This document shows, one piece after another, positions 45,692 to 55,238 of a stretch of 64,000 nucleotides of DNA. The notes beneath the pieces were generated by a model that searched no databases, was not told the origin of the DNA, and saw only the letters and a program-made list of their open reading frames with translations. Each line of letters starts with the position of its first letter. The first letter of the stretch is position 1. This DNA is from Sepiola atlantica (lineage: Eukaryota > Mollusca > Cephalopoda > Sepiida > Sepiolidae). A program made the position numbers and the translations under genes. The stretch spans positions 85,878,714 to 85,942,713 of the forward strand of contig OY744517.1 in NCBI GenBank assembly GCA_963556195.1. The letters are read 5' to 3'.

Positions 45692-46493
45692 AAGATTTTT
45701 CTTCCTGTCTTTTGCCTCTGCCCACTGGCAACATCATAATCGTTTTTTCTAAACCAATAAAAGCAAAATGAAACGAGAACCAAGTAAACAGATGCATTAG
45801 ATTTTTAGCTATTTTTGTAACAGCTACTGAAACCATTTTGTTTTTCATTCTTTCTTAAATATAATAGTCACAAGAACGTATGATTAACTTGCAGGTACAA
45901 CTTTTTCAGGAGACAGAGATTTTAAAGATTTTAAAGAAAGTTCAATAAAAGAAATCATGAAAATAATTAGCACAACGTCGCATTCGAAGAGGAGGTATTT
46001 TTCTTTTGAGAAATACTTGGGTTACAGGTGGAGTGAGTCTGATTATTTAAAACCCGAAACCTGCAATGAAACCAGTGCATTACTATTTACCGACCTTAGA
46101 ACATCTGCAAAATATTTTACGATTGCTGTGGAAATCGAATAACAGACTCAGCTCCAAATTAGAATTAGAATTGTGGATGGATAGATAAGCATAAGAAACA
46201 TAAGGATAGATAAGCATAAGAATATATGATAGAGTGAATCCAGGAGAGGGCAAAGAAGAACGTACCTTTCCCTACTCTCCGGCAATTTTCTTACATTTTT
46301 TCCAGCAGGTAAATATATCAAAGTATGTTTGGTAACCGACATCTCTTTATTAATTAATTAATGATCATTTTACAAGTGGTGTTGTAATTGTTAATTTCTG
46401 CAATGGAGATTCAACATAAACACACGCGAATAAAAAAATATTTACTTCATAATAAGATTGTTTATAGATCTAGATTTACTATAAGTTGTACAG

Positions 46494-47061
46494 ACCCCCC
46501 CCCCAAAAAAAAATTAAAATGCCACCAATGGAACTGTTAATAAAATTCAAAATCCTTTTTGAAATCCAACCATATTTGGTACAAATAAACTACAGTCTAT
46601 GCCTGATTCGTCCACAGAATTTCAGTCATGAATATCCAACATATTTTTTTTTATTGCTGTTCAATGACATTTGGGGGCGCTTTAGTGATCGCTTCATCAG
46701 TAGGAGGTATGATGCTTGATGCGATTCACGGTAACCGGACCGTAACCAACCACCCCCACCCCGATTTATCATATGTGTGTTATCTCAAAGATAACGTCTA
46801 TAAAACAATGCCTAGACTATTCCTAAATTTAAAAGAACCATCGCAACCCACATCAAGGCAGTTATCAGAGTTATCAACAATTTTGGACATCATATCCAAG
46901 TGTGATTTTAATGACAATAAAACCAAATCTGTTTGACATTGATGACTGAAACTTGGTGAACAAATCAGGTTATTTGTCAAATATGATTGAATTGTTGAAA
47001 GGATCGTGAATGTTATTAACGATTCCATGGGTGGCATTTTGGGGGAAGGGGGGGGGGGTTA
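46494..47061. mobile_element. Fold-back DNA element with about 130-bp terminal inverted repeats and poly-C/poly-G tips
   Basis: The left arm, from the CCCCCCCCCC run, reads aatgccaccaatggaactgt, taataaaattcaaaatcctt to cagaatttcagtcatgaa. The right arm is its inverted copy: ttgatgactgaaacttggtg to taacgattccatgggtggca, then a G-run. Arm identity is roughly 75-80 percent. The 290-bp middle (gggggcgctttagtgatcgc onward) is not inverted and encodes no transposase. Superfamily unknown. Confidence 0.82.
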
Positions 47062-47112
47062 CCTTTCGGTTACTGAATTTTATAATTTGTGGAGTTTCAT
47101 ATATTTCTTATT

Positions 47113-47443
47113 TTCAATCTAATGACTATTACCCCGCCCAATAAACCGGCATTGTCCGGGCCTTCGGGTCTGGATTTACGCCGGTCTATCGGTTGTCCGT
47201 CCTGTGCAGTTCTAGGAAGTGCACCCTCTCAGGCTTTGCCTTCTCACCCTTTGAGAGGGGGGTTAGTTTATTGCTAATCGCTTGAGGCGCCCCTACCGGG
47301 GAATACCGACGGGGCTGCCCAGGCAATTTTTAAACAGCCAGAGCGCTCAAATTCTCGAGCGCTGTTTTTTTCCCACTTTCCCGACCTTGTGTCACATCTT
47401 ACCTTGTGGGAGGAAGATAAATAGATTCAATCTAATGACTATT
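47113..47443 (+). mobile_element. U2-family SINE, headless copy, with 18-bp target-site duplication
   Basis: Perfect flanking repeats TTCAATCTAATGACTATT at 47113-47130 and 47426-47443. The body starts accccgcccaataaaccggc and is the same subfamily as the 22.6-kb copy, including ggatttacgccggtctat and the tail gggaggaagataaata. Both copies start within a few bases of each other, downstream of the U2 head. This suggests a preferred truncation point or a headless source. Confidence 0.92.
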
Positions 47444-47613
47444 TATACAATTATCAGTGAAATAATGTCAGAATCTGCTAGTAGAATTTAAACTTTTATA
47501 TATTCTATCTGACCTTGGTGGGCAGTACGAGCGAAATGGCTACAGACAGGAAAAGTTCAAAGTCATTCACGAAACGTCTAACTTTAAGCATGAGACAAGA
47601 AGACGAAAAATGA

Positions 47614-47614
47614 A

Positions 47615-47671
<57 letters not shown>
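47614..47671. repeat. (AAT)19 microsatellite
   Basis: Perfect run directly 5' of the next retroelement fragment. Confidence 0.97.
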
Positions 47672-47920
47672 TTGCCACCCGGGCCCCAGAGGGGACCAAT
47701 GGCCCTTATCACCGTGAAATCGGTGGTAGGTGGCTATTGCGATACCGCAAGGTCATCAGCGGTGATGAACGAAAAGAGGTGGAGCATACTGGAAGTCTGA
47801 GGAGACTTGTTTTCACTCAGACTCCAGGGAATACCACAGGTTGTTGGCAGTGGGCGATCACTGACGATGACCAGTGTGATAACTCCTAGTGAGTAAATAA
47901 TAATAATAATGTAATAAGTT
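47672..47920 (+). repeat. Retroelement 3' end with (AAT)n tail, copy 2
   Basis: Plus-strand copy of the 43.2-kb element: ttgccacccgggccccagag, accaatggcccttatcaccg, ctcctagtgagta, then AATAATAATAAT. Confidence 0.72.
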
Positions 47921-48276
47921 AATTAATAATAGTGATATAAGCTAATTTGACGTTGGTATTATTTTCCATTTTCTTTAAGCTGAGAATAATGTTTGCAAAG
48001 CTACTGCAGATATCAAAAACTACATGTCCTTGCATTTGATAATAAAATACTTCCATAAGATGTGAATAGACAAAAATTTATGGCAACAAAAAACATCCCC
48101 ACTTAACACTACCCAGATAGAAGACTGGATCCCCTTTGCCTAATTAAAAAAAAACTTTTAAATTCAAGTTAAATTTGTTTAAAATCATACTTGTCATGAA
48201 TGATTATATTCTGGCTGTAATAAATGCGTTCTGTCAATTAAAAGAGTTATAAAACAAAACTAAAATAATTTACATA
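47921..48276. other. AT-rich, nothing recognised
   Basis: No supported feature. Confidence 0.5.
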
Positions 48277-48667
48277 TGCAAGTTTAACTATGATTTATTT
48301 ACTCCTCTCCAGGAGTTAGGCACAAGGCCAGTTTTATTTTACTCCCACAAGGTAAGATGTGACCCAAGATAGAGTTGGGAAAGTGGGGCTTGAAAAGCCA
48401 GCGCCGAGAAGGTGAGTACTCTGGCCATTAAAAATTGCCTGGGCAGCCCCGTCGGCATTCCCCGGTAGGGCGCCTCAGGCAGTAAGCAATAAACTTACTC
48501 CTCCCCAAAGAGAGGAGGCAAACAAAGTCTGGGAGGGTGGACCTCTTAGAACTGCACAGGACAGACCCACAGACAGGTGGAATCAAGCCCCGAAGGACAA
48601 GACGACACCGGTCTATAGGGTGCGGTATCACTCGGAACAGATACTACACTGCAAGTTTAACTATGAT
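48277..48667 (-). mobile_element. U2-headed SINE, truncated inside the head, with 18-bp target-site duplication
   Basis: Flanked by TGCAAGTTTAACTATGAT at 48277-48294 and 48650-48667. On the minus strand the insert begins agtgtagtatctgttc, so the first 25 or so nucleotides of the U2 head are missing. It continues with the standard body (ggtgtcgtcttgtccttcgg, ctgtgcagttctaagaggtc) and the tail cctaactcctggagaggagt then AAATAAAT. A 5' truncation with a long target duplication is the mark of LINE-driven target-primed integration. Confidence 0.93.
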
Positions 48668-49349
48668 ATTCCGATTGAAAATCTCTAAAAGCCTCTATTA
48701 TCAAAAATAAATATTTCTGATTTCGTTTCAATTAACTGTAAACACTTGTAAGGAGATCTCTGTATATAAATCGATGAAAAACACTTACAGATGACAAAGT
48801 AGATACTCTGAACATGACATCAACCGATTGTGATTAATAACCACGACATGGAAAAATCTAATTGATTAGACTAAAATCTTGTTTCTACATTATTTACATG
48901 AAGAAGTTCAATGTGCTAATATAGAGTAAGTAGTCCCGTAATGTTTTCTGATCCAATATGAAAAATATACAAATAAAGAATGAAAGCGAATTAATAATGA
49001 TGTTAGATATTGAGCAGGTAGATCACCTATTATATAATTTAGTTAGTTGAGAATAATCAGAAATTGGAATCACTGAGAGGTTAGCCGAGGTCAACTTGAT
49101 GTCTCCGAATTGAAAACTGCTTAGGCTGTTGGAATGTACTAGGAACGGATATGGTGTCACATGGCTCATAGAAAGATGGTAATAGAAATAACAATCTATT
49201 TGGAATCCTTAAAGGAGTTCGGATGGATAAGGACATGGGCTGATAGGATATAATTAAATAGTGATTTAGTCTTTTTGAAAGTATAAATAAGAAACTTTAA
49301 TTACAGGATGGTGTAGCAGTTACCTCCTCCTTTCAAACATAACTGCACC
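48668..49349. other. Nothing recognised
   Basis: No supported feature. Confidence 0.45.
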
Positions 49350-49492
49350 GGTTGGCCGGGGAATGCCGACGGGGCTGCCTAGGCAATTTTTAAACCCCAC
49401 TTTCCCGACCTGACCTTGGGTCACATCTTACTTGTCGGAGTAAGATAAAAACTGGCCTTGTGCCTAACTCCTGGAGAGGAGTAAATCAATAC
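49350..49492 (+). mobile_element. U2-family SINE 3' fragment with internal deletion
   Basis: The sequence ccggggaatgccgacggggc, then caatttttaa joined directly to ccccactttcccgacc, and the tail cctaactcctggagaggagt. About 50 bp present in the 26.1-kb copy between these blocks are missing. Confidence 0.85.
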
Positions 49493-49504
49493 ATAAGATA
49501 GTTT

Positions 49505-50010
49505 TATACACTTGTATAAAGCTGATTAAGCCGTGTTAAATGTTTGTAAGGCTTCATTTGTCAGGATGCCATCCTTAGTCTTTTCAGTTAACATATCCAT
49601 CAAGGGTTGTAAAGTTGTCGATATCTTAGGCATAAAGCCTCTATACTAATTCATCAGATTGCTGAAGCGGTGTAGCTCTCTGACAGGTGCCGGTGAAGGG
49701 AAATTTTTGACAGTTTCTACTTCATCAGGTAACGTCGAGATTCAGTTGCAATTGATCTTGTGCACTAAAAATCTTATCTGTGTAACACCAAAAATGCACT
49801 TCTCTATATTAACACCAAAAATGCACTTCTCTATATTAACACCAAAAATGCACTTCTCTATATTAACACCAAAAATGCACTTATTAATATTTAGGCTGAA
49901 CTGAGATTGAAAGACTTGATCGAAATGGTTCTTATGCTGGTTATTGTCTCAGTATATTATTGACGTATGCGTATACAAATGCTAGTACTCGTAACACCTG
50001 ATCAATCAAT
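49505..50010 (-). pseudogene. Ty3/Gypsy reverse transcriptase fragment with in-frame repeat expansion
   Basis: Reading leftward from 49970: YVNN (49967-49956, expected YVDD or YIDD), frame change, HKNHFDQVFQSQF, then NINKCIFGV followed by three more NIEKCIFGV copies and TQIRFLVHKI. LPDEVETVKNFPSPAPVREL and RFSNLMNYYRGFMPKIS come next. These match the Gypsy RT order (catalytic YxDD, H--HL--VF, KC-FG-, FLGH-, PDKV---FP-P--V-EL--FLG--NYYR-F-P). The 27-bp tandem at 49784-49891 repeats exactly the KC-FGV motif in frame. YVDD to YVNN, a stop and a frameshift make it inactive. Confidence 0.85.
49784..49891. repeat. 27-bp tandem repeat, four copies, inside the Gypsy RT
   Basis: The unit is aacaccaaaaatgcacttct plus ctatatt; the last copy is partial. 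It encodes, on the minus strand, the nine residues NIEKCIFGV per unit. Confidence 0.95.
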
Positions 50011-50514
50011 CTGAAAAGACTAGGTTGAGTTCTGGTGGGTGCTGAGATTTCCTTGATTTATAACTGAGTGATATTTCAATATCAGTGATCTGTTTCTGCG
50101 TGTTTGCCAGGGTTTGTTCTATTGTGCTAGTGGATTCTGTACTGCTGCTATGTTTAAAAGTGTTAGTAGTTTCATCATACGACGCAAATTGTTGGCGATA
50201 TCAGCAAGTTTGTTTAATTAATATCTTATATCATGGGAGTAATAAGTAACAGTCTGTACTATTGACGTGAGAAGCTTATTCAGTCATAAACATGTTAAAA
50301 TGGACTCGGCCATGTTGTGCCCATGTTAATGCTCTCTTATATGTCGTAGTAGCTGTTACAGCGTTTTGTCACCAATGGCGATACTATTAAAGAGATCTCT
50401 AGACATTTGCTTATCAGAGCGACCCATCCTTTTATGATTGTATCCTTCAGTGTGTTGTATTGCTTTTTACTGATTTCGAGTTGTATTGCTGGTTTTCAAT
50501 ATATTGAACTAGAA
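50011..50514. other. Nothing firmly recognised
   Basis: Possibly upstream sequence of the Gypsy relic on the minus strand, but I cannot match blocks. Confidence 0.35.
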
Positions 50515-51260
50515 GAATACACGTCACAGAACAGTTTTGCAACACTTTTATGTCCCCTAACGAAGATTAAAATCAAGATATAATGCTACTAAACCTTATG
50601 TCTAGAATACTTATTCCAATTTTGATCAAAATCTCTTACATGATTTTGATTCTAGAAAATGTCTAATATTTAAGGCTTAAGCTTACGGGGTCTTAAAAAG
50701 AAATTGAAATTCAGGGAATCTTGCTTAATTGGTGCCTAAGGACTATGGGTCAAATTCACTCCAAATCTGATATATCTGAATTTTCAAATGGGCAGTAATG
50801 CTTATATTATGCCCCCTAAAACCCCTTTAAAATACTAAAAAAATACTGAAATTTGGGGAATATTTATTAATTGATGACAAATACCTATTGTATAAGATTA
50901 TTTATCAAATTCAATGCAAATCTGCAATATTTCAATTTTCAAATGGGATGTGGTGCCTATATTATGACCCCTAAAATCTCTTTAAAATACCCAAAAGAAA
51001 CTTAAATTTGAGGAATATTTATTAATTGATGTCATCGTACCTATTGTTAAAATTTCACAAAAATCGGAGGCATCTGAATTTTCAAAAAAGGCTTCAATAT
51101 CCTTTTTACCCCTTTGCATAAAAGTAAATTAAATAAAGTATGGGCTACATTACGACCCCTTACATCTAGTAGCAATATTCCAAAATTTATACTGATCGGT
51201 TAATTAGTTTAGGAGTGAATCCTTACATACAAATATATAAACATACACATACCTAACTTT
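50515..51260 (+). repeat. Dispersed repeat with three imperfect 185-bp internal repeats
   Basis: 50515-50830 is the inverted partner of 44985-45312. From 50700 a module recurs: gggaat-ttattaattg, cctattg, aaattc-atgcaaatctg, gaattttcaaatggg, atattatg-cccctaaaa-cctttaaaata. It occurs at about 50715, 50860 and 51015. The end, atcggttaattagtttagga then catacaaatatataaacata, resembles the untranslated end of many invertebrate retroelements. Confidence 0.7.
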
Positions 51261-52540
51261 ATCAAGGGAGACGCGACAGCGCTCTATCTCGTAATAGACT
51301 TCAAGAATGGCCTATGCTGGAAATCTCATTTCTTTGCTCAATAATAACTCATAAACCAATAAACCAAATTAGTTAAAACTTTGCACAAAATATTTTTTTG
51401 ATAGGTTCTATAAGTGTGTAAAATTTCAACATCATTAGTCAAGGCAACCCAGAGATCCAGAAAGTTCAATCATGAAATCATGTTATCCGTGTGTACGTAT
51501 GTGCCACCTTGTATCTCATCAACTATTTGATGGATTCAGCTGATTTTTGGCAGAGATAGAGGTTCTAGGGTCTAGTTGATGGAATTTTAATTTCAGTTTA
51601 CCATATACCTTAGTTTTCCAGAAAATTCCAAAAATCCTTAAAAATAACCATTGTATTGAGGCATAGCCTTTACAAAAGTAGTGACATTCCATGATAAATG
51701 CCAGTATACTGAAATCATATGTCCTTAATAGGGTTAAGATGAAAATTCATATACACTAAATGTACAAAAGCAAGAAAATTCTCAAATTTTTACACTTTTA
51801 TTGTCATTAAGGGTATGCGAGCACAACAGGGCTATGTATTTTACTGGCAAGAATTTTTCTTCACCGCACCTCACACACTTCATCCACTCATGCATAGAGA
51901 TTTATACTGTAGTGATGTGATAATGAAATGATTTGGTTGATATGTAGTCATACCTGATTTCTAGTATACTGGCATTTATCATGGAATATAGCAAGACATT
52001 TGATAAACTAAAACACCCTTGGATCCTTTGATAAGTTTAAGGCTGTCAGAACCCAAAATAATTCAAAGTAATCAAAAACTACTGCTCTTGTTTGACTTGG
52101 TCTATGCTTAACAACTTATCAATCATTCTAGTGTTACTTCAGGCCAGAAAATGTTTTGGAATCATTAGTATTATGATCAAAACTATATAAAAGTAGATAT
52201 TTCATAACTGAAGTTATGGGCTGCGAAAATTATCAATTTTTCAGAATTATGCAGGGTATTCGAAAATGATTAAAATTTGCTCAAAGTTTGGGATTCTGTA
52301 CAGTAATTCATTATTTGATGAATTTTAATTAAACTCAAACTATAAAGTTTGAAGTTCATTAAAGTTAAAGGTTTAACACTCTCTACACTTTGTAATTATA
52401 AGTAACTAGCAATTAAACATAAAGTCATTCCCTTGCTTAATTTGATGTTACGGTCATAATTGAAACTTTTTTATATTATCAGTTGTCCGGGTGAGACTAT
52501 ATCGTTTTTTTAAATAAACTGTAGTGAAGTTATTATATTG
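51261..52540. other. No gene; degenerate repeat remnants
   Basis: Around 51490-51570 tgtgccaccttgtatctcat then cagctgatttttggcagaga looks like decayed retroelement flank. Nothing can be named. Confidence 0.35.
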
Positions 52541-52640
52541 CAATAACTGTACGACAATAACAAATGAAAAGTGGCTAGTCAGAATCAAAGTTTAATATCT
52601 TGGCTTAAATGCTATTTAGGTCCAACTTTTAAAATCTCAC
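52541..52640 (+). repeat. Dispersed repeat shared with 11.38 kb, copy 2
   Basis: The blocks gtggctagtcagaatcaaag and tatttaggtccaacttttaa match copy 1. Confidence 0.8.
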
Positions 52641-52794
52641 AAGATAACTTTATGTGTTAGAAGAGGAATTGCAATTATGGTCAGAAATAACGAAAATATT
52701 AAAGTTTCAAAAGTTGAATTATATTTATAAATATTTGTCAGCATCGCACGGTTTACTTTGGAATCTTAACTTTTAATTATATTGTTGGTCATCT

Positions 52795-52882
52795 AAAAAA
52801 TAATAATAAGTAGTAGTAATGGTATTATTATTATTAGTAGTAGTAGTAGTAGGAGGAGGAGGAGGAGGAGGAGGAGGAGGGT
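52795..52882. repeat. (AAT)/(TAG)/(GGA)n compound microsatellite
   Basis: It changes from AAT through TAG to (AGG)n next to the 3' end of the minus-strand 5S SINE. Confidence 0.95.
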
Positions 52883-53080
52883 TTAATCATCGTTGGGTCA
52901 TTGTATGCTGAAATCATCCATGTTTTTGCACATGATTGACTTGTAGATTGGTTTGAATTTGAAGAGACTTTTGTTAAATACAGCATGTGGTCTTCTCAAA
53001 TGGTCACCCATTTGGTACTGGCCAGGCTGAACATCGCTTAACTTTGGTGATCTTACAGGAACTGGTGTGTCATCATTTAG
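52883..53080 (-). mobile_element. SINE with 5S rRNA-derived head, second copy
   Basis: On the minus strand, gatcaccaaagttaagcgat, then gttcagcctggccagtacca and gggtgaccat, is the 5S internal promoter region. It is followed by a body of about 90 nt different from the 26.6-kb copy, and ends at a (CCT)n tract. The two elements may be different families that share a 5S head. Confidence 0.75.
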
Positions 53081-53127
53081 AAGACTTAAAAGGGAAACAC
53101 ATGATAGCTCATCAATATAGATACAAA

Positions 53128-53415
53128 GGGGGAATAATTTATAGGGAACGAAGGTACATTTTCCCTCATCTGTCTGCATTTCTGTCAATATTAAAAAGGT
53201 CAAGTGATCGCCGAATATACTATAGACACAAGTAAAAAGCCTCTGGAGAAAGAGCAAATGTTCATATCAGCTAATGGGGAAAAAATTGATAGGTCAATTA
53301 AGATACCACGAGGGAATAATTTATAGGGAACTAAGGTACATTTTCCCTAATCTATCCGCATTCTTGTTGATATTAAAAGGTCAAATGATTTTCGAACATA
53401 CCCTAAAGTCAAACG
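53128..53415. repeat. Two diverged direct repeats of about 105 bp
   Basis: The module gggaataatttatagggaac, ggtacattttccct, ctgcattt...tattaaaa, ggtcaa-tgat occurs at 53128-53235 and 53315-53415. Confidence 0.75.
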
Positions 53416-54141
53416 AACAAGGAAGAAAAAAGCAGTTGTTTATATGAGCCAATGATAAAAAATGAGAAATAAAAAGAAATCTCTAATATGAGATTTGTGT
53501 AAAAACTAAATAAAATCTAAATGAGGAACGTGACTACATTTCAACACGAGTTATGCTTGAGACAATCAAGAGTCATTTTCCAGCTTCGGTTTCATGTTCT
53601 TATCGTTATTTGACATTTTTTATGATTTTTCATCAACACGTCTGCCTGAATTTATTATGATAGCCAACGTGTCTGTCTTCTTTTTATAGCTAGTCATATC
53701 TATGATTGCAATTTTATGTGTTTGGTGTCAGAAAAGTAACAGCCATTACAATATAAATAAAAAATGGCTTTGGGCCGTTGCCAATCATAGGTGCAATATG
53801 ACCTTCTAACCTTACGCGGATGTCAAACATGCATGTTTTTATATCGCAAACTTATTTATAAATTTAGTGATCTAAGTATTCAGTTGGGAGCTGCACAATT
53901 TTATCCTTGGAACAGACTAGGCTTAATAAATGTGGCTTTATTAAATTTATTATGTCTGTTTGCTAGAAATTAGACAGACGTTCAACACCACAGAATGTAA
54001 TGCCCGATTAAAATCAAGCCAGACATTATCATGATATTTACAATATGGACTCTTTTGACGCTTTAACAAATAAACTCTCAATACAAACCAGTCCACCTCC
54101 ACAAAGGAATTTGATTGTAACTGATCATGCCTGCATTGCAG
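53416..54141. other. Nothing recognised
   Basis: No supported feature. Confidence 0.4.
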
Positions 54142-54167
54142 AGAACTAGACCCACTCTATCCTTCAG
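54142..54167 (+). other. Possible 26-nt exon (very low confidence)
   Basis: An acceptor-like catgcctgcattgcag precedes and a consensus donor cag|gtaagtgat follows. Open as RTRPTLSF. Too short to trust alone. Confidence 0.12.
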
Positions 54168-54196
54168 GTAAGTGATAACTGTAAGTGCATATTACG

Positions 54197-54262
54197 GAAG
54201 TGGTCCAATGGTTACCAGCACGGACTGTGAATTTGACAGCCCATGTTCATGTTTCATAAAGA
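54197..54262 (+). pseudogene. tRNA-Gln-like sequence
   Basis: The sequence tggtccaatggttaccagca, then cggactgtgaatttgacagc and ccatgttcatgtttcat, follows the tRNA-Gln cloverleaf order. It has a loop CTGTGAA at the anticodon position and a decayed T-arm. It could be a tRNA pseudogene or a tRNA-SINE head. It ends exactly where the inverted U2 SINE tail begins. Confidence 0.4.
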
Positions 54263-54476
54263 CTGTATTTATTGGCCTCCCCACGAGAGCAGAGTAAGAC
54301 ACAAGGTCAGTTTGAAATGTGACGAAAATCCAGCTCCCTATAAAGGGGACTGTGGAATTAGACCAGAAGAAAAATTGCCTTAGTTTAGAAGATTTGTCCT
54401 TAACTGACAGAAACAATGGAGCAGAGTATCAGAACAGATATTACACTTTGCTCTTAGCCAAAAAGCCAAAGTCATA
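54262..54476 (-). mobile_element. U2-headed SINE, second subfamily
   Basis: On the minus strand, gactttggctttttggctaa, then gagcaaagtgtaatatctgt, is a U2 5' end with few changes. The body (gtttctgtcagttaaggaca, agtcccctttatagggagct) differs from the 26-kb subfamily. The tail accttgtgtcttactctgct, ctcgtggggaggccaataaa is shared with the 38.8-kb copy. Confidence 0.82.
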
Positions 54477-54630
54477 TTAAGATGGGAGGTAGGGATCATT
54501 GGGTTGATTTAGTATGAAAGATAGGAAAACTAGATGTGGTGCTAGGAAAGTGTGTGTTGGTGTCCTGGGTGGGAAAGAGAGATTAAAAAGTGTGTGTAAA
54601 AAGCAGGTTAGGTTGAATTGGGTCTTAATT

Positions 54631-54926
54631 AAAAGATCAACTTTACTTTTTCCCATAAGAATATTGTTTCCCCCAATTATGTTTTTGATGAGAGCTGGAT
54701 ATATTTGAAAGACGCCAGGACCTTGCTTGATATGATTGTTAGAGTGTGCAATCAAAACTTCTGTCATAACGTGTACGATGTATATTATTGTGTACTTAAT
54801 TATCGCAGCATTAGTAAAGTTAAAACTATGATTCAAAACAAGCATATACGAAACAAGAGCATTTTTGACATCGTCAAGTTTATCAACTCTGTGATGTTCA
54901 TAGAACTTTTGCTAATGGAAAGCTAA
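54631..54926 (+). other. Unidentified coding-like open frame (about 98 codons)
   Basis: After a TAA the frame reads KINFTFSHKNIVSPNYVFDE, SWIYLKDARTLLDMIVRVCN, QNFCHNVYDVYYCVLNYRSI, and continues to MFIELLLMES and a stop. The first ATG is at 54705. Composition is protein-like rather than repeat-like. I recognise no domain. It could be an exon or a remnant of an unfamiliar mobile element. Confidence 0.3.
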
Positions 54927-54984
54927 GTTTCGTCTATGTAGTAAGTGTTCCAGTTCCTACATTACTAAAATCGACAACCTCTGA

Positions 54985-55238
54985 GCTGACCTCAGTACTT
55001 ACATGCCCATAGATCTAAAAACAATCCACAAAGACACCGAGTCCTTCGAAAACTATTCAAATACATAAACAACAACCACAAAAAATGTACAGCAGTTATT
55101 ATACACAACTCCATCACTCCAACACTATATGACCTATTCAAACCCAGCTCTTTCATTAAACCTTCTGCTACCCTTTTTGTGCTAAGACGGGTGGGGCACA
55201 TAAATTTTATTATGAAAAGAAGTTATAGGCAGTTCCCA
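54985..55238 (+). other. Second unidentified open frame without start
   Basis: It reads PQYLHAHRSKNNPQRHRVLR, KLFKYINNNHKKCTAVIIHN, SITPTLYDLFKPSSFIKPSA, then LRRVGHINFIMKRS and a stop. It starts 60 bp after the previous frame's stop, so the two may be exons or a broken single gene. No known family recognised. Confidence 0.28.

Noticed and set aside
54142..54167. Strong donor site as proof of a gene
   Set aside because: A single donor with a 26-nt open segment is too little; kept only as a very low-confidence entry.
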